DNA of 58,198 nt from Clostridia bacterium (GCA_017434855.1 JAFRUA010000072.1:1-58198), one strand, 5' to 3'; positions 24,745 through 34,416 are shown, counted from the stretch's first letter. The notes: generated from the sequence alone by a model not told the origin. Program-made: numbers and translations.

Positions 24745-24905
24745 GGGCGCCTCTAAAAACTCAAGTCGTTTGAACGCGATGCAGATTTTATCGTCAGATT
24801 GCATAAATTTGACGCAGGAAGCCTTTGTGGCTTTCAAGGAGAATTTCTGCGATATGACGGTGAAAGGTGCGTGCGATCGAGCGGCGCGCAGTTTTAGAGG
24901 TGCCC
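24745..24905. mobile_element. MITE-like element with 14-bp terminal inverted repeats
   Basis: The 161-bp element begins GGGCGCCTCTAAAA and ends TTTTAGAGGTGCCC, an inverted pair with one mismatch, and is flanked by an 11-bp direct repeat. It has no coding capacity. Inside are a small hairpin (GAAGCC...GGCTTTC) and blocks CGTCAGAT, CGCAGGAAGCC, GGCTTTCAAG and ATGACGG that recur in the same order at 58098-58198. It sits between the rplQ terminator and a divergent-facing small gene, so it disrupts nothing. Confidence 0.7.
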
Positions 24906-24916
24906 CATTCTGCATT
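24906..24916. repeat. Right copy of the 11-bp direct repeat
   Basis: CATTCTGCATT, identical to 24734-24744, next to the right terminal inverted repeat. Confidence 0.7.
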
Positions 24917-24943
24917 AAAAAATCCCCCGCCGAAGCGAGGGAT
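24916..24943 (-). terminator. Terminator of the S10-spc-alpha operon
   Basis: On the minus strand a 9-bp stem ATCCCTCGC / GCGGGGGAT (one U-G pair) closed by a stable TTCG tetraloop and followed by TTTTTT. It lies 18 bases after the rplQ stop and touches the direct repeat of the MITE-like element. Confidence 0.9.
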
Positions 24944-24960
24944 GAATTTTACCTGTAGAA

Positions 24961-25302
24961 TCAGACAAGCTCGATGATGCACATCTCCGCTGCGTCGCCG
25001 CGGCGCGGGCCGGTCTTGATAATACGGCAATAACCGCCGTTCACATCCTTGTATTTGGGGGCGATCTCGTCAAAGAGCTTTTTCACGACGTCTTCTTTCG
25101 TGATATAAGCCAGTGCCTGACGTTTGTTGTGAAGCGTCGCATCTTTGCCAAGGGTGATCATTTTTTCAGCCATGGCGCGAACTTCCTTTGCCCGTGTAAC
25201 GGTGGTTTCAATGCTGCCTTTCTCCAAGAGATAAGTTACCATGCCTCTGAGCATCGCCTTGCGGTGCGCGCTGGTTCTGCCGAGCTTTCTGGTACCTGCC
25301 AT
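24961..25302 (-). CDS. rplQ: 50S ribosomal protein L17
   Basis: A 113-residue L17, a large-subunit protein near the exit tunnel. The [20 protein letters not shown] start and the [14 protein letters not shown] ending are diagnostic. It is the last gene of the alpha operon, directly downstream of rpoA and followed by a TTCG-capped terminator. Confidence 0.98.
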   Translation of the reverse strand: MAGTRKLGRTSAHRKAMLRGMVTYLLEKGSIETTVTRAKEVRAMAEKMITLGKDATLHNKRQALAYITKEDVVKKLFDEIAPKYKDVNGGYCRIIKTGPRRGDAAEMCIIELV

Positions 25303-25335
25303 TTGAAATCACTCCTTTGTTGAAAAATCAAAATG

Positions 25336-26286
25336 TTATTCGTCTTCAGCTCTGAGGTCCAGACCGAAGGAATGCAGCTTGTTGATCACTTCACCCAGCG
25401 ACTTTTTGCCCAGGTTGCGGACCTTCATCATGTCTTCCTCCGTCTTGGTGGTCAAATCTTCCACGGTGTTGATGCCTGCGCGCTTCAAGCAGTTGAAGGA
25501 ACGCACAGACAGGTCAAGTTCCTCAATGGTCATCTCAAGGACTTTTTCTTTTGCGTCCTCGCCTTTGTCTACCATGATCTCTGTGTCATACGCCTCTCCC
25601 GACAAATCGCCGAAGAGCGCGAGATGTTCGTTGAGAAACTTGGCGCCCAAAGAGACTGCCTCTGTTGCCGCGATGGTCTTGTTGGTCCAGACCTCAAGCG
25701 TCAGCTTGTCAAGGTCGGTGACCTGACCCACGCGGGTGTTTTCCACCGTGTAATTCACCTTCAAAACCGGTGTATAGATCGAATCGATCGCGATAACGCC
25801 GATTGCCGGCTGCATGAGCGCCTTGTTCTGCTCCGCCGAAACATAGCCGCGGCCCTTGCTGCAGGTGATCTCCATGCTGACCTTTGCATCTTTGTCAAGC
25901 GTGCAGATGTGGCTTTCGGGGTTCAGAATTTCCACTTCCGAATCGCACTTGATGTCGCCGGCCAGCACTTCGCCTTCGCCGCTGGCATCAATATAGATCG
26001 TCTTCGGCCCTTCGCCGTGAATCTTTAAAATGACTTTTTTCAGATTCAGGACGATTTCGGTCACATCTTCCTTCACGCCGGGAATGGTTGAAAACTCATG
26101 CAAAACGCCGTCGATCTTGACGCTTGTGATTGCATAGCCGGGCAGCGAAGAAAGCAGGATTCGCCGCAGGCTGTTGCCGAGCGTGATGCCGTAGCCGCAT
26201 TCCAGCGGTTCGACAACGATCTTGCCGTAGGTACCGTCTGCAGACAGTTCCGCGGTCTCGATTTTGGGCTTTTCAATTCCGATCAT
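25336..26286 (-). CDS. rpoA: RNA polymerase subunit alpha
   Basis: A 316-residue alpha subunit. The N-terminal domain ([21 protein letters not shown]) drives dimer and core assembly; the C-terminal domain carries the DNA- and activator-binding helices ([32 protein letters not shown]). The position between rpsD and rplQ is the usual Firmicutes alpha-operon order. Length and motifs are normal. Confidence 0.99.
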   Translation of the reverse strand: MIGIEKPKIETAELSADGTYGKIVVEPLECGYGITLGNSLRRILLSSLPGYAITSVKIDGVLHEFSTIPGVKEDVTEIVLNLKKVILKIHGEGPKTIYIDASGEGEVLAGDIKCDSEVEILNPESHICTLDKDAKVSMEITCSKGRGYVSAEQNKALMQPAIGVIAIDSIYTPVLKVNYTVENTRVGQVTDLDKLTLEVWTNKTIAATEAVSLGAKFLNEHLALFGDLSGEAYDTEIMVDKGEDAKEKVLEMTIEELDLSVRSFNCLKRAGINTVEDLTTKTEEDMMKVRNLGKKSLGEVINKLHSFGLDLRAEDE

Positions 26287-26334
26287 GCAAAACCCTCCTT
26301 ATTCTATTGTGGATTTGGTACAGATGCGTGCCGA

Positions 26335-26937
26335 TTACTTCGAGTACAACTCGACGATGAGGTGTTCTTCCACATCGAAGTCAACGTCTTCGCGTACCGG
26401 CATTCTGAGCACGGTCCCCTTCAGCTCATCTCTGTCAAGCTGCAGCCATTCGGGAACGGTGACAAACGGAGCGTCCGCGCCGGTGAGCTTTTCAAACAGA
26501 ACCGAAGACCGGCTGCTTTGCTTCACGGCGATGACCTGACCGGGTTTCACAAGGTAAGAAGGAATATTGCACTTCTTTCCGTCCACGGTGAAATGTGCGT
26601 GCGAAACGAGCTGGCGCGCCTGACGGCGGGTCTGCGCAAAGCCAAGGTGATACACCACGTTGTCCAGACGGCGCTCGCAAAAGATCAGAAGGTTGTCACC
26701 CGCTTTGCCGGGCATCTTCGTCGCCTTTTCATAATAGGAACTGAACTGCTTCTCGAGCACGCCGTAAACGAACTTGACCTTTTGCTTTTCGTTCAACTGA
26801 AGCGCATACTCGGACTGTTTTCTTCTCATACCGCCCTTGGGATTCCGATTCGTGTTTTTCTTGGCATATCCCATTGCCGTAGGAGATACGTTAAGCGCCT
26901 TGCAGCGTTTTGCAATCGGCTGTGAATTTTTAGCCAT
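26335..26937 (-). CDS. rpsD: 30S ribosomal protein S4
   Basis: A 200-residue S4, a primary 16S rRNA binder that nucleates 30S assembly, with the S4 RNA-binding domain (RRLDNVVYHLGFAQTRRQAR). The N-terminus (MAKNSQPIAKRCKALNVSP) differs from the zinc-binding S4 forms and has no CXXC. In many Firmicutes rpsD lies elsewhere; here it is within the alpha operon, between rpsK and rpoA. In E. coli S4 represses the alpha operon; whether that holds here is unknown. Confidence 0.98.
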   Translation of the reverse strand: MAKNSQPIAKRCKALNVSPTAMGYAKKNTNRNPKGGMRRKQSEYALQLNEKQKVKFVYGVLEKQFSSYYEKATKMPGKAGDNLLIFCERRLDNVVYHLGFAQTRRQARQLVSHAHFTVDGKKCNIPSYLVKPGQVIAVKQSSRSSVLFEKLTGADAPFVTVPEWLQLDRDELKGTVLRMPVREDVDFDVEEHLIVELYSK

Positions 26938-26960
26938 AAAGCTTTTCCTCCTTGTTCAAA

Positions 26961-27365
26961 TCAAACACGTCTTCTCTTGGGCGGACGGCAGCCGTTGTGC
27001 GGAATCGGCGTGACGTCTTTGATCATCGTCACGTCAAGCCCTGCAGTCTGCAACGCTCTGATCGCGGCTTCGCGACCTGCGCCCGGTCCCTTAACGTATA
27101 CTTCAACGGTTTTCATCCCGTGCTCCATCGCAGCCTTTGCGGCCGTTTCGGCAGCAGTCTGCGCGGCGAACGGCGTGGATTTTCTGGAGCCTCTGAAGCC
27201 CATTTCGCCGGCGCTCGCCCACGACACCGCGTTGCCCTGGGTGTCAGTGATGGTCACGATGGTATTGTTGAAGGTGGATTGGATATGGGCCGCACCGCGT
27301 TCGATGTTTTTACGTTCACGGCGGCGGCGGATGGTGGCACCTTTTTTGCCTCCCTTAGCAGCCAT
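26961..27365 (-). CDS. rpsK: 30S ribosomal protein S11
   Basis: A 134-residue S11 of the 30S platform at the E site. The basic N-terminus, [30 protein letters not shown] and the C-terminal [13 protein letters not shown] match the family. It lies 18 bases after rpsM in the operon. Confidence 0.99.
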   Translation of the reverse strand: MAAKGGKKGATIRRRRERKNIERGAAHIQSTFNNTIVTITDTQGNAVSWASAGEMGFRGSRKSTPFAAQTAAETAAKAAMEHGMKTVEVYVKGPGAGREAAIRALQTAGLDVTMIKDVTPIPHNGCRPPKRRRV

Positions 27366-27383
27366 AATAGGATCCTCCTTTGC

Positions 27384-27752
27384 TTATTTCTTCTTGTTCG
27401 CGATGGTCTTCTTCGGGCCCTTGCGGGTACGCGCATTGGTCTTGGAACGCTGTCCGCGAACGGGCAGGCCCTTTCTGTGACGCACACCGCGATAGCAGCC
27501 GATTTCGATCAAACGCTTGATGTCAAACGCCGTTTCTCTTCTGAGATCACCTTCCACCTTCAGGTTGTGGTCGATGTATTCACGCAGCTTGGAAACGTCG
27601 TCTTCGGTCAAATCCTTCACTCTGGTGTCAGGATTGATGCCGGTTGCGGCGATGATGTCGCCGGCGGTTTTGCGACCGATTCCGAAAATATAGGTCAGCG
27701 CGATCTCGACGCGCTTATCTCTCGGAAGGTCAACACCTGAAATACGAGCCAT
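27384..27752 (-). CDS. rpsM: 30S ribosomal protein S13
   Basis: A 122-residue S13 in the 30S head, contacting the P-site tRNA and L5 through its tail. [20 protein letters not shown], the helix-hairpin-helix region and the basic end ([18 protein letters not shown]) are typical. It follows rpmJ. Confidence 0.99.
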   Translation of the reverse strand: MARISGVDLPRDKRVEIALTYIFGIGRKTAGDIIAATGINPDTRVKDLTEDDVSKLREYIDHNLKVEGDLRRETAFDIKRLIEIGCYRGVRHRKGLPVRGQRSKTNARTRKGPKKTIANKKK

Positions 27753-27786
27753 TTGTCAGTTACACCTCCAAAATTGGTTTGCGTCC

Positions 27787-27900
27787 TTAACCTTGACGCT
27801 GCTTGTGCTTGGGATTTTCACAGATGACCATGACTTTTCCCTTGCGCTTAATGATTTTGCACTTCTCGCAAATTTTCTTGACAGAAGGTCTGACTTTCAT
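27787..27900 (-). CDS. rpmJ: 50S ribosomal protein L36
   Basis: A 37-residue gene read directly from the DNA; the product begins [19 protein letters not shown] and ends NPKHKQRQG. The zinc ligands of the C+ form are intact: Cys11, Cys14, Cys27 and His32. The ATG at 27900 follows AAAGGAGGTAG. It sits between infA and rpsM, its normal place. Confidence 0.97.
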   Translation of the reverse strand: MKVRPSVKKICEKCKIIKRKGKVMVICENPKHKQRQG

Positions 27901-27934
27901 TTAGAACTACCTCCTTTAAATTGTTCGCTTTCGC

Positions 27935-28153
27935 TTATTTCGATCTCCATGTGATCCGGCCTCTGGTCAGATCATACGGAGACATTTCGACCGTGACCCG
28001 GTCGCCGGGCAGGATGCGGATATAGTTCATCCGCAGCTTGCCGGAAATGTGTGCCAGAATGCGATGGCCGTTGTTGAGCTCCACCTGGAACTGTGCGTTG
28101 GGCAGCGCTTCCACAACCGTGCCTTCGATTTCGATCATATCCTGTTTTGACAT
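27935..28153 (-). CDS. infA: Translation initiation factor IF-1
   Basis: A 72-residue OB-fold protein that occupies the 30S A site during initiation. [20 protein letters not shown], the [19 protein letters not shown] strand set and the [10 protein letters not shown] ending are standard. It lies between the KOW protein and rpmJ. Confidence 0.99.
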   Translation of the reverse strand: MSKQDMIEIEGTVVEALPNAQFQVELNNGHRILAHISGKLRMNYIRILPGDRVTVEMSPYDLTRGRITWRSK

Positions 28154-28165
28154 AACTCTTCACCC

Positions 28166-28408
28166 TCACTTGATGATCTGCTCGATGAGCGTCCGTTTCA
28201 ATTTTCGGTTCGTGGCCATTGAACTTGCATCCAGGACGCCGGATGTTGCCTGCAGATGACGGGGGTTCTTTTTCTTCGGCCGTTCCAGCGGCCGTTCCTT
28301 TCCGTCACAAACCAAAACGCTGTTTCCATCAAACCCTGTGATGACCAGCAGTTTGCCTTTGTCGCGCCCCGCTGTTGAAATCACGATCTGTCCCTTTTTG
28401 AATTCCAT
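28166..28408 (-). CDS. KOW-domain RNA-binding protein (L14e/L6e/L27e-like)
   Basis: An 80-residue protein with an N-terminal KOW motif (KKGQIVISTAGRDKGKLLVI) and a basic C-terminus. It belongs to the small COG2163-type group related to archaeal/eukaryotic L14e, seen in many Clostridia between map and infA. The function is not established; a ribosome-associated role is inferred from the fold and the operon. The stop lies 12 bases before infA and the start 4 bases after map. Confidence 0.85.
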   Translation of the reverse strand: MEFKKGQIVISTAGRDKGKLLVITGFDGNSVLVCDGKERPLERPKKKNPRHLQATSGVLDASSMATNRKLKRTLIEQIIK

Positions 28409-28412
28409 CGCG

Positions 28413-29162
28413 TCACTCCACCGTCAGGATCACCGGTCCCGATTTTGTGATGGCGACGGTGTGCTCAAAATGGGCCGCAAGCTTGCCGTCGGCGGTCTTG
28501 ACCGTCCAGCCGTCCGGCAATTGTTTGATTGCAGCAGCACCTTGGTTGACCATCGGCTCAATGGCGATCGTCATGCCCGGTACCAGGCGGACGCCGCGGC
28601 CGGGTGTTCCGTAATTCGGCACACTCGGGTCCTCATGCAGCGCCTTGCCGACGCCGTGCCCCGTGTATTCACGGACGATCCCGTAACCGCGCGCTTCACA
28701 GTACGCCTGCACCGCGTGGCCGATATCGCCGACTTTGTTGCCGCAGACCGCCGCTTCGATGCCTTTATAAAGGCTTTCGCGCGTTGTATCCAGCAGCCGC
28801 TTTGCCTCGTCGGAAATCTCTCCGCAGGCAAACGTGGCAGCATTGTCGCCGTTGTAACCGTGGATCTTTGCACCCAGGTCGATGCTGACGATGTCGCCGG
28901 ACTTCAGGATGCGGTCCTTGCTCGGAATGCCGTGGATCACCTCGTCGTTCACAGAGATGCACGCCGTGGCAGGGAACCCGTACAGATGAAGGAAATTCGG
29001 TTCGGCACCCTGGCTTTTGATGTACTCATACGCGATCCGGTCGATCTCCCAGGTGGAAACACCGGGACGGACCGCCGCGCCCGCGATGCGAAGCGCCGCC
29101 GCAGAAATGCGGCATGCCTCTTTCATCAGCGTCAGCTCTCGCGTTGTTTTCAGTACGATCAT
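28413..29162 (-). CDS. map: Methionine aminopeptidase, type I
   Basis: A 249-residue pita-bread metallopeptidase that removes the initiator Met. Metal ligands can be placed: Asp in SIDLGAKIHGYNGDNA (two Asp), His in YTGHGVGKALHEDP, Glu in IEPM and a final Glu in FEHT. There is no N-terminal zinc extension, as in type Ia enzymes. The ATG overlaps the adk stop by 4 bases (ATGA), the usual secY-adk-map coupling. Confidence 0.98.
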   Translation of the reverse strand: MIVLKTTRELTLMKEACRISAAALRIAGAAVRPGVSTWEIDRIAYEYIKSQGAEPNFLHLYGFPATACISVNDEVIHGIPSKDRILKSGDIVSIDLGAKIHGYNGDNAATFACGEISDEAKRLLDTTRESLYKGIEAAVCGNKVGDIGHAVQAYCEARGYGIVREYTGHGVGKALHEDPSVPNYGTPGRGVRLVPGMTIAIEPMVNQGAAAIKQLPDGWTVKTADGKLAAHFEHTVAITKSGPVILTVE

Positions 29163-29797
29163 GCGCGGTCCTCCAACGCCTTGAGGGTGAGCGCCGTGGT
29201 ATCGGCGATATCCTCCTGGCCTTCAACAACGCGCAGCTTGCCTTTTGCACGATAGTAGTCGATCAAGGGCTCCGTCTGGCTGTGATAAACCTTCAGCCGT
29301 TCCAGCACGGTCTCGGGCGCGTCATCCCGGCGCCGGATCAGCGCTTCGCCGCAGACGTTGCAAATCCCGGCCTGCTTTGGCGGTTTATAGTCCAGGTGAT
29401 AGGATGCGCCGCAGCCGGGGCACACTCTGCGCCCGCTCATGCGCTGAACGATCTTTTCGTCGGAAACTTCGATATCGATCACACGGTCGATCTCAAAGCC
29501 CATCTGATCCAGCGCCTGCGCCTGCGGAACCGTCCGCGGAAACCCATCAAGGATGAACCCGTTGTTGCAGTCGTCTTCGCGAAGGCGTTCCTCGATGATG
29601 CCGATCACGACATCATCGGGAACGAGCTTTCCGCTTTCAATGAATTCTTTGGCTTTCAGTCCCATCTCTGTTTGCGCCTTCAACGCGGCACGGATGATGT
29701 TTCCTGTTGAAATTGCCGGAATGGAAAGATGCTTGCAGATCACTTCGGCCTGCGTGCCCTTTCCCGCGCCCGGCGCGCCCAAAAGAATCAGTTTCAT
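29159..29797 (-). CDS. adk: Adenylate kinase (zinc-binding LID type)
   Basis: A 212-residue enzyme that interconverts ATP + AMP and 2 ADP. The P-loop GAPGAGKGT is at residues 7-15; the LID has two Cys pairs (CPGC and CNVC, about 126-152) that hold structural zinc, typical for Gram-positives. I take the ATG at 29797, with GAGAGGTG upstream; a GTG three codons earlier overlaps that site. Confidence 0.98.
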   Translation of the reverse strand: MKLILLGAPGAGKGTQAEVICKHLSIPAISTGNIIRAALKAQTEMGLKAKEFIESGKLVPDDVVIGIIEERLREDDCNNGFILDGFPRTVPQAQALDQMGFEIDRVIDIEVSDEKIVQRMSGRRVCPGCGASYHLDYKPPKQAGICNVCGEALIRRRDDAPETVLERLKVYHSQTEPLIDYYRAKGKLRVVEGQEDIADTTALTLKALEDRA

Positions 29798-29815
29798 CAG
29801 GGGCACCTCTCAGAA

Positions 29816-31132
29816 TCAATCAAGGAAGCCTTTGTAGTGACGCATCATCATCTGGCTTTCCAGCGTCTTGACCGTTTCAAGCGCAACGCCGACGACGATG
29901 ATCAGGGACGTACCGCCGAGCGACAGGGTCATCGGTCTGCCGATGAGCTGCGTAAACTGGGTCAGAAGGATCGGGAACAGGGCGATAACGCTGATGAGCA
30001 GCGCGCCAAGCAGCGTGATGCGGCCAAGGATCTTCTGGATATAATCGGCGGTCGGCTTGCCCGGACGGATGCCCGGGATCATGCCGGAATTCTTACGGAT
30101 GTTGTTGGCCATTTCCACGGGATTGTACTGGATGCTGGCGTAGAAGTACGCGAAGAACAGGATCAGCACGAAGTACATGATACCGTAGGCCCAGTGCGTG
30201 GATTTGAACAGACCGAAGAACGTCTGCCAGCCCTTGCTGAGGTTTTCAGCTTTAATGAACATCTGCACCGTCGGCGGCAGCGACAGGATCGAGGACGCAA
30301 AGATGATCGGAAGAACACCGGACATATTGACCTTGATGGGAATATGGGTGCTCTGGCCGCCGTACATCTTGCGACCCACAACGCGCTTGGCATACTGAAC
30401 GGGGATGCGGCGCTCCGCATTGTCCATCCAGACGATGAACGCGATCATCGCAAGCAGAACCAGGATCACGGTCGGAACGAGCGCGAGATACGGGCCGCCA
30501 TACTGCAGGTATTGCCACATCATCGTGACCAGCGTCGGCATACGCGAAACGATGCCCGCAAACAGGATGATGGACACGCCGTTGCCGATGCCCTTGTCGT
30601 TGACCTGCTCACCCAGCCACATGACAAAGGCCGAGCCTGCGGTCAGCACCGAGATCACAACGATCGCCTGCAGAACCATGGAAAAGCCGGTGAACTGATT
30701 GCCGTTGGCGTCCACAACAACAAGGTTCTGCGACCGCAGATAGATGAAGTACGCGGTACTTTGCAGCAGCGCCAGGGCAATCGTGGTGTAACGGGTGATG
30801 GTTGCGATTTTTTTCCGGCCTTCTTCACCCTCTTTGGAAAGCTTTTCCAACGCAGGGATCGCAACGGTAAGAAGCTGGATAATGATGGAACTGTTGATGT
30901 ACGGCGTCACGGACATTGCGAAAATCGTTCCGTAGTTGAACGCTTCACCGGTCATCATGTTCAAATAGTTCATGAAGTTTTCTTCATTGCCGGCAACCAG
31001 GCCGTCCGTAATATTGGTGAACGGCACCGGAATGGCAGCACCGATTCTGAAAATCAGTACGATGAATGCGGTAAAAAGGATCTTTTTACGAAGATCTGCA
31101 ATTTTCCATGCATTGATGAATGTACTAATCAT
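29816..31132 (-). CDS. secY: Preprotein translocase channel subunit SecY
   Basis: A 438-residue integral membrane protein with ten predicted helices, forming the translocation pore with SecE and SecG. MISTFINAWKIADLRKKILF and the GMIPGIRPGKPTADYI loop near helix 8 are hallmark sequences. It follows rplO with one base between stop and start codons, and precedes adk. Confidence 0.99.
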   Translation of the reverse strand: MISTFINAWKIADLRKKILFTAFIVLIFRIGAAIPVPFTNITDGLVAGNEENFMNYLNMMTGEAFNYGTIFAMSVTPYINSSIIIQLLTVAIPALEKLSKEGEEGRKKIATITRYTTIALALLQSTAYFIYLRSQNLVVVDANGNQFTGFSMVLQAIVVISVLTAGSAFVMWLGEQVNDKGIGNGVSIILFAGIVSRMPTLVTMMWQYLQYGGPYLALVPTVILVLLAMIAFIVWMDNAERRIPVQYAKRVVGRKMYGGQSTHIPIKVNMSGVLPIIFASSILSLPPTVQMFIKAENLSKGWQTFFGLFKSTHWAYGIMYFVLILFFAYFYASIQYNPVEMANNIRKNSGMIPGIRPGKPTADYIQKILGRITLLGALLISVIALFPILLTQFTQLIGRPMTLSLGGTSLIIVVGVALETVKTLESQMMMRHYKGFLD

Positions 31133-31133
31133 T

Positions 31134-31577
31134 TCAGATCACCTCGGCCTTCCCGCCTGCGGCTTCGATCTTTTGCTTTGCGCTTTCGCTGAATGCGTTG
31201 ACCTGCACGGTCAGCGCCTTGGTGATTTCGCCCTGACCGAGGACCTTCACACCGTCAAGTGTCTTTTTGACCAGACCCTTTTCCACCAGCGCGTCGATCG
31301 TCACAGTCTCGCCGGCGTCAAACGCCTTTTCAAGCGCGGCGACGTTCACAATTGCCATTTCCGTTCTGAAAATGTTGACGAAACCGCGTTTCGGAAGACG
31401 TCTTTGCAACGGCATCTGGCCGCCTTCAAATCCGGGGCGCATGCCTCTGCCTGCGCGGGCCTTTTGGCCCTTATGACCTTTACCGGCGGTTTTGCCCTGG
31501 CCGGAACCTGCGCCGCGACCGATGCGCTTACGCGCCTTGGTGGAACCGGCTGCAGGTGAAAGTTCGTGCAACTTCAT
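31134..31577 (-). CDS. rplO: 50S ribosomal protein L15
   Basis: A 147-residue L15, a late-assembly 23S binder. [22 protein letters not shown] and the Gly/Lys-rich tail ([18 protein letters not shown]) identify it. The second of two adjacent ATG codons (31577) is chosen: it lies 8 nt after GGAGG and gives the family's usual start. Confidence 0.98.
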   Translation of the reverse strand: MKLHELSPAAGSTKARKRIGRGAGSGQGKTAGKGHKGQKARAGRGMRPGFEGGQMPLQRRLPKRGFVNIFRTEMAIVNVAALEKAFDAGETVTIDALVEKGLVKKTLDGVKVLGQGEITKALTVQVNAFSESAKQKIEAAGGKAEVI

Positions 31578-31595
31578 CATTCGCACCTCCTTCGC

Positions 31596-31775
31596 TTAAG
31601 CTTCCGTAACTTGGAGCAGGTGACCGATCTTTTTCACCTTGCCCTGCGTCTGCGGGTTGTTCGGCTGAATCGTCTCGTCTCCGATCTTGCGAAGGCCGAG
31701 TGAATAGGCGGTGGCGATCTGATCTTTCTTGGAACCGATCAGGCTTCTGACAAGTTTAATCTTCACATTTGCCAT
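31596..31775 (-). CDS. rpmD: 50S ribosomal protein L30
   Basis: A 59-residue protein read directly from the DNA. It starts MANVKIKLVRSLIGSKKDQI, contains the GLRKIGD motif and ends in LLQVTEA, typical for bacterial L30. It lies between rpsE and rplO, its standard place, with AAGGAGGGCG upstream of the ATG. Confidence 0.97.
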   Translation of the reverse strand: MANVKIKLVRSLIGSKKDQIATAYSLGLRKIGDETIQPNNPQTQGKVKKIGHLLQVTEA

Positions 31776-31788
31776 GAATACGCCCTCC

Positions 31789-32289
31789 TTAACCTAAGAT
31801 TTCCTGCTCGTTCTTGCCGCGGATCAACGCCACTTCTTCGACGTTGCGCAGCTTTGAAAGTCCGTCAAGCGTCGCTCTGACGACGTTGCAGGGATTGTTT
31901 GAGCGAAGCGCCTTGGTACGGATGTCTTTGATACCGACCGTTTCAACAACGGCACGCACCGGGCCGCCGGCGATCACGCCGGTACCGGGGGCAGCCGGCT
32001 TGAGCAGGACGACGCCTGCGCCGAACTTGCCGATGATCTCGTGCGGAATGGTCGTTCCCTTCAGGGAGACCTTCATGAGGTTTTTCTTTGCGTCTTCAAT
32101 GCCCTTGCGGATCGCGTCGGGAACTTCGCCGGACTTTCCGAGGCCGAAGCCCACGATGCCGTTGCCGTCGCCGACCACCACAAGCGCCGCAAATTTGTAA
32201 ATACGGCCGCCCTTCACGGTCTTGGAAACACGGTTGATTGTCACAACGCGCTCTGTCAGTTCATAAGCGGATGCATCAATTTTTGTCAT
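31789..32289 (-). CDS. rpsE: 30S ribosomal protein S5
   Basis: A 166-residue S5 involved in decoding accuracy. The double-stranded RNA-binding-like N-domain and the [21 protein letters not shown] segment are diagnostic. The ATG at 32289 lies 9 nt after GGGAGG; an ATG two codons earlier is too close to that site. Confidence 0.98.
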   Translation of the reverse strand: MTKIDASAYELTERVVTINRVSKTVKGGRIYKFAALVVVGDGNGIVGFGLGKSGEVPDAIRKGIEDAKKNLMKVSLKGTTIPHEIIGKFGAGVVLLKPAAPGTGVIAGGPVRAVVETVGIKDIRTKALRSNNPCNVVRATLDGLSKLRNVEEVALIRGKNEQEILG

Positions 32290-32306
32290 GATCATTTACC
32301 TCCCCT

Positions 32307-32663
32307 TTAGAACTTCAGGCCGCCGGCGCGCGCACCGTCTGCGAGTGCCGCAACACGACCGTGATAAATATAACCGCCTCTGTCGAACACGCATTCTTCA
32401 ATGCCTTTGTCGATCGCGCGCTTTGCAATGAGCTCGCCGACCTTTTTGGCCGCTTCTGCGTTTCCGCCGTACTCAAAGTCCTTTTCGGTCGTCGAGGCGG
32501 CTGCGAGGGTCTTTCCGTTCACATCGTCAATCAGTTGTGCATAGATATGGTTGAGGGAACGGTATACGCTCAGACGAGGGCAAGCCGGAGTGCCGCTGAT
32601 CTTGCTGCGGACTCTCTTATGTCTCTTTTGTCTCGCTTTGTTGCTGTCTTGTCTACTGACCAT
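32307..32663 (-). CDS. rplR: 50S ribosomal protein L18
   Basis: A 118-residue L18 that binds 5S rRNA with L5. The basic N-terminus ([18 protein letters not shown]), [17 protein letters not shown] and the final [18 protein letters not shown] match the family. It sits between rplF and rpsE. Confidence 0.99.
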   Translation of the reverse strand: MVSRQDSNKARQKRHKRVRSKISGTPACPRLSVYRSLNHIYAQLIDDVNGKTLAAASTTEKDFEYGGNAEAAKKVGELIAKRAIDKGIEECVFDRGGYIYHGRVAALADGARAGGLKF

Positions 32664-32687
32664 AGTGTTCTCACTCCTTTACCAATC

Positions 32688-33230
32688 TTATTTACCCTTA
32701 CCGGCCTTGCCTTCCTTGCGGCGGATGTGCTCGTCAGCGTATTTGATGCCCTTGCCCTTATAGGGTTCCGGCGGACGCTTTTCGCGCACTTCTGCGGCGA
32801 ACTGGCCGACCTTTTGTTTGTCTGCGCCAAGGATGACGATCTTGTTCGGCGCCGGCACTTCAATCGTGATGCCGTCGATTTCCGGAACGATGACGTCGTG
32901 GGAATAGCCGATCTTCATCACAAGATCCGAGCCTTTCTTTTCCGCACGGTAACCGATGCCGTTGATCTCAAGCTCCTTTTTGAAGCCGGTTGAAACACCT
33001 TCCACCATGTTGGCGATCAGAGTACGGGTAAGACCGTGAAGTGATCTGTTCTCTTTTGCATCATTGGGACGGGTGACGGTGATCTCCGCGCCGTTCTTTT
33101 CGATGCTCATGCTGCTGCTGAAGGTCTGGGTCAGGGTGCCCTTTGCGCCCTTGACGGTCACGGTGCTGCCGTCAACCGTCACGTCCACCCCTGCGGGGAT
33201 GACGATGGCCTTTTTTCCGATTCGTGACAT
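32688..33230 (-). CDS. rplF: 50S ribosomal protein L6
   Basis: A 180-residue L6 with two similar alpha/beta domains near the factor-binding site. MSRIGKKAIVIPAGVDV and the end motif KRPPEPYKGKGIKYADEHI are diagnostic. It follows rpsH by 12 bases. Confidence 0.99.
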   Translation of the reverse strand: MSRIGKKAIVIPAGVDVTVDGSTVTVKGAKGTLTQTFSSSMSIEKNGAEITVTRPNDAKENRSLHGLTRTLIANMVEGVSTGFKKELEINGIGYRAEKKGSDLVMKIGYSHDVIVPEIDGITIEVPAPNKIVILGADKQKVGQFAAEVREKRPPEPYKGKGIKYADEHIRRKEGKAGKGK

Positions 33231-33242
33231 ATGAGCACCTCC

Positions 33243-33641
33243 TTACCAGATGAACGCCAGGACTTCGCCGCCGACGTTGGCTTTGCGCGCGTCCTTATCC
33301 GTCATGATACCCTTGGAGGTGGAGAGGATCGCGATGCCGAGCCCCTTCATCACCTTGGGCATATCTTCACAGCTCGTGTAAATTCTCAAGCCGGGCTTGG
33401 AAACGCGGCGCAGGCCGGTGATGACCTGAGACTTGTTCGGGCCGTACTTGAGTTGCACGGTGATCATGCCCTGCTTGCCGTCCTCTTCCACGGCGTAGCT
33501 TTTGATATAGCCTTCATCCACAAGAATCTGCGCAATTGCCTTCTTCGTGTTGGATGCAGGAATTTTCACTGAATCGTGTTTTGCTGAGCTTGCGTTACGG
33601 ATTCTCGTAAGCATATCAGCGATTGCGTCTGTCACTTGCAT
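33243..33641 (-). CDS. rpsH: 30S ribosomal protein S8
   Basis: A 132-residue S8, a 16S rRNA central-domain binder. [18 protein letters not shown] and the C-terminal [14 protein letters not shown] motif are diagnostic. In E. coli S8 is the repressor of the spc operon; no such site was identified here. Confidence 0.99.
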   Translation of the reverse strand: MQVTDAIADMLTRIRNASSAKHDSVKIPASNTKKAIAQILVDEGYIKSYAVEEDGKQGMITVQLKYGPNKSQVITGLRRVSKPGLRIYTSCEDMPKVMKGLGIAILSTSKGIMTDKDARKANVGGEVLAFIW

Positions 33642-33674
33642 GATTCCTTTACCTCCTGAATTGATTGCAATTGC

Positions 33675-33860
33675 TTACCAGCTTGCTTTTTTAACGCCCG
33701 GGATCTGACCTGCGTGGGCGAGCTCTCTGAAGCAGATGCGGCAAACGCCGTACTTGCGAAGATAGGCGTGCGGTCTGCCGCAGATCTTGCAGCGGTTATA
33801 CTGCCGCGTGGAATACTTGGCGGGTCTTTTTTGTTTTACCTTCATTGAAGTCTTTGCCAT
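33675..33860 (-). CDS. rpsZ: 30S ribosomal protein S14, zinc-binding type Z
   Basis: A 61-residue short S14 with two Cys pairs (CKIC and CRIC, about residues 24-43) that bind zinc; the [16 protein letters not shown] segment is typical. The zinc-independent S14 paralogue is about 30 residues longer and is not in this window. It lies between rplE and rpsH. Confidence 0.98.
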   Translation of the reverse strand: MAKTSMKVKQKRPAKYSTRQYNRCKICGRPHAYLRKYGVCRICFRELAHAGQIPGVKKASW

Positions 33861-33873
33861 CGTAATTCCCTCC

Positions 33874-34416
33874 TTATTGTTTCTCGAAAGGAGCGCCCAT
33901 CAGGGTCAGCAGCTCTCTTGCTTCTTCGTCCGTGTTCGCGGTGGTGACAAAGCAGATGTCCATACCGCGGACCTTGTCGATCTTGTCATAATCGATTTCC
34001 GGGAAGATCAGCTGTTCCTTGATGCCGACGGAGTAGTTGCCGCGTCCGTCAAAGGCGTTCGGGTTGATGCCGCGGAAGTCGCGCACGCGGGGCAGCGCCA
34101 GGTTAAAGAACCGGTCGATGAATTCATACATCTTTTCGCCACGCAGCGTGACCTTCGCGCCGATGGTCATACCTTCACGAAGTTTGAAGTTCGCGACGCT
34201 CTTCTTCGCCTTGCAGAGCACGGGCTGCTGGCCGGTGATCTGGCGGATGTCGGAAACGATCGCGTCCAGGATCTTGGCGTTGTCTCTTGCTTCGCCGCAG
34301 GCGACGTTGACAACAACCTTGTCGATCTTCGGGATTTGCATAACGCTCTTATAGCCGAACTTTTTCATCAACGCGGGTGCAACCTCGTTGACGTAAGTGT
34401 CTTTCAATCTTGCCAT
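33874..34416 (-). CDS. rplE: 50S ribosomal protein L5
   Basis: A 180-residue L5 that binds 5S rRNA and contacts S13 and the P-site t[38 protein letters not shown] and [18 protein letters not shown] are diagnostic. The ATG at 34416 lies 9 nt after GGAGG; the ATG two codons earlier is too close. Confidence 0.98.
   Translation of the reverse strand: MARLKDTYVNEVAPALMKKFGYKSVMQIPKIDKVVVNVACGEARDNAKILDAIVSDIRQITGQQPVLCKAKKSVANFKLREGMTIGAKVTLRGEKMYEFIDRFFNLALPRVRDFRGINPNAFDGRGNYSVGIKEQLIFPEIDYDKIDKVRGMDICFVTTANTDEEARELLTLMGAPFEKQ

Noticed and set aside
28166-28408. Reading the KOW protein as ribosomal protein L24 or L14
   Set aside because: Genuine rplX and rplN are present in the same operon; this protein is shorter and of the L14e-like KOW group.
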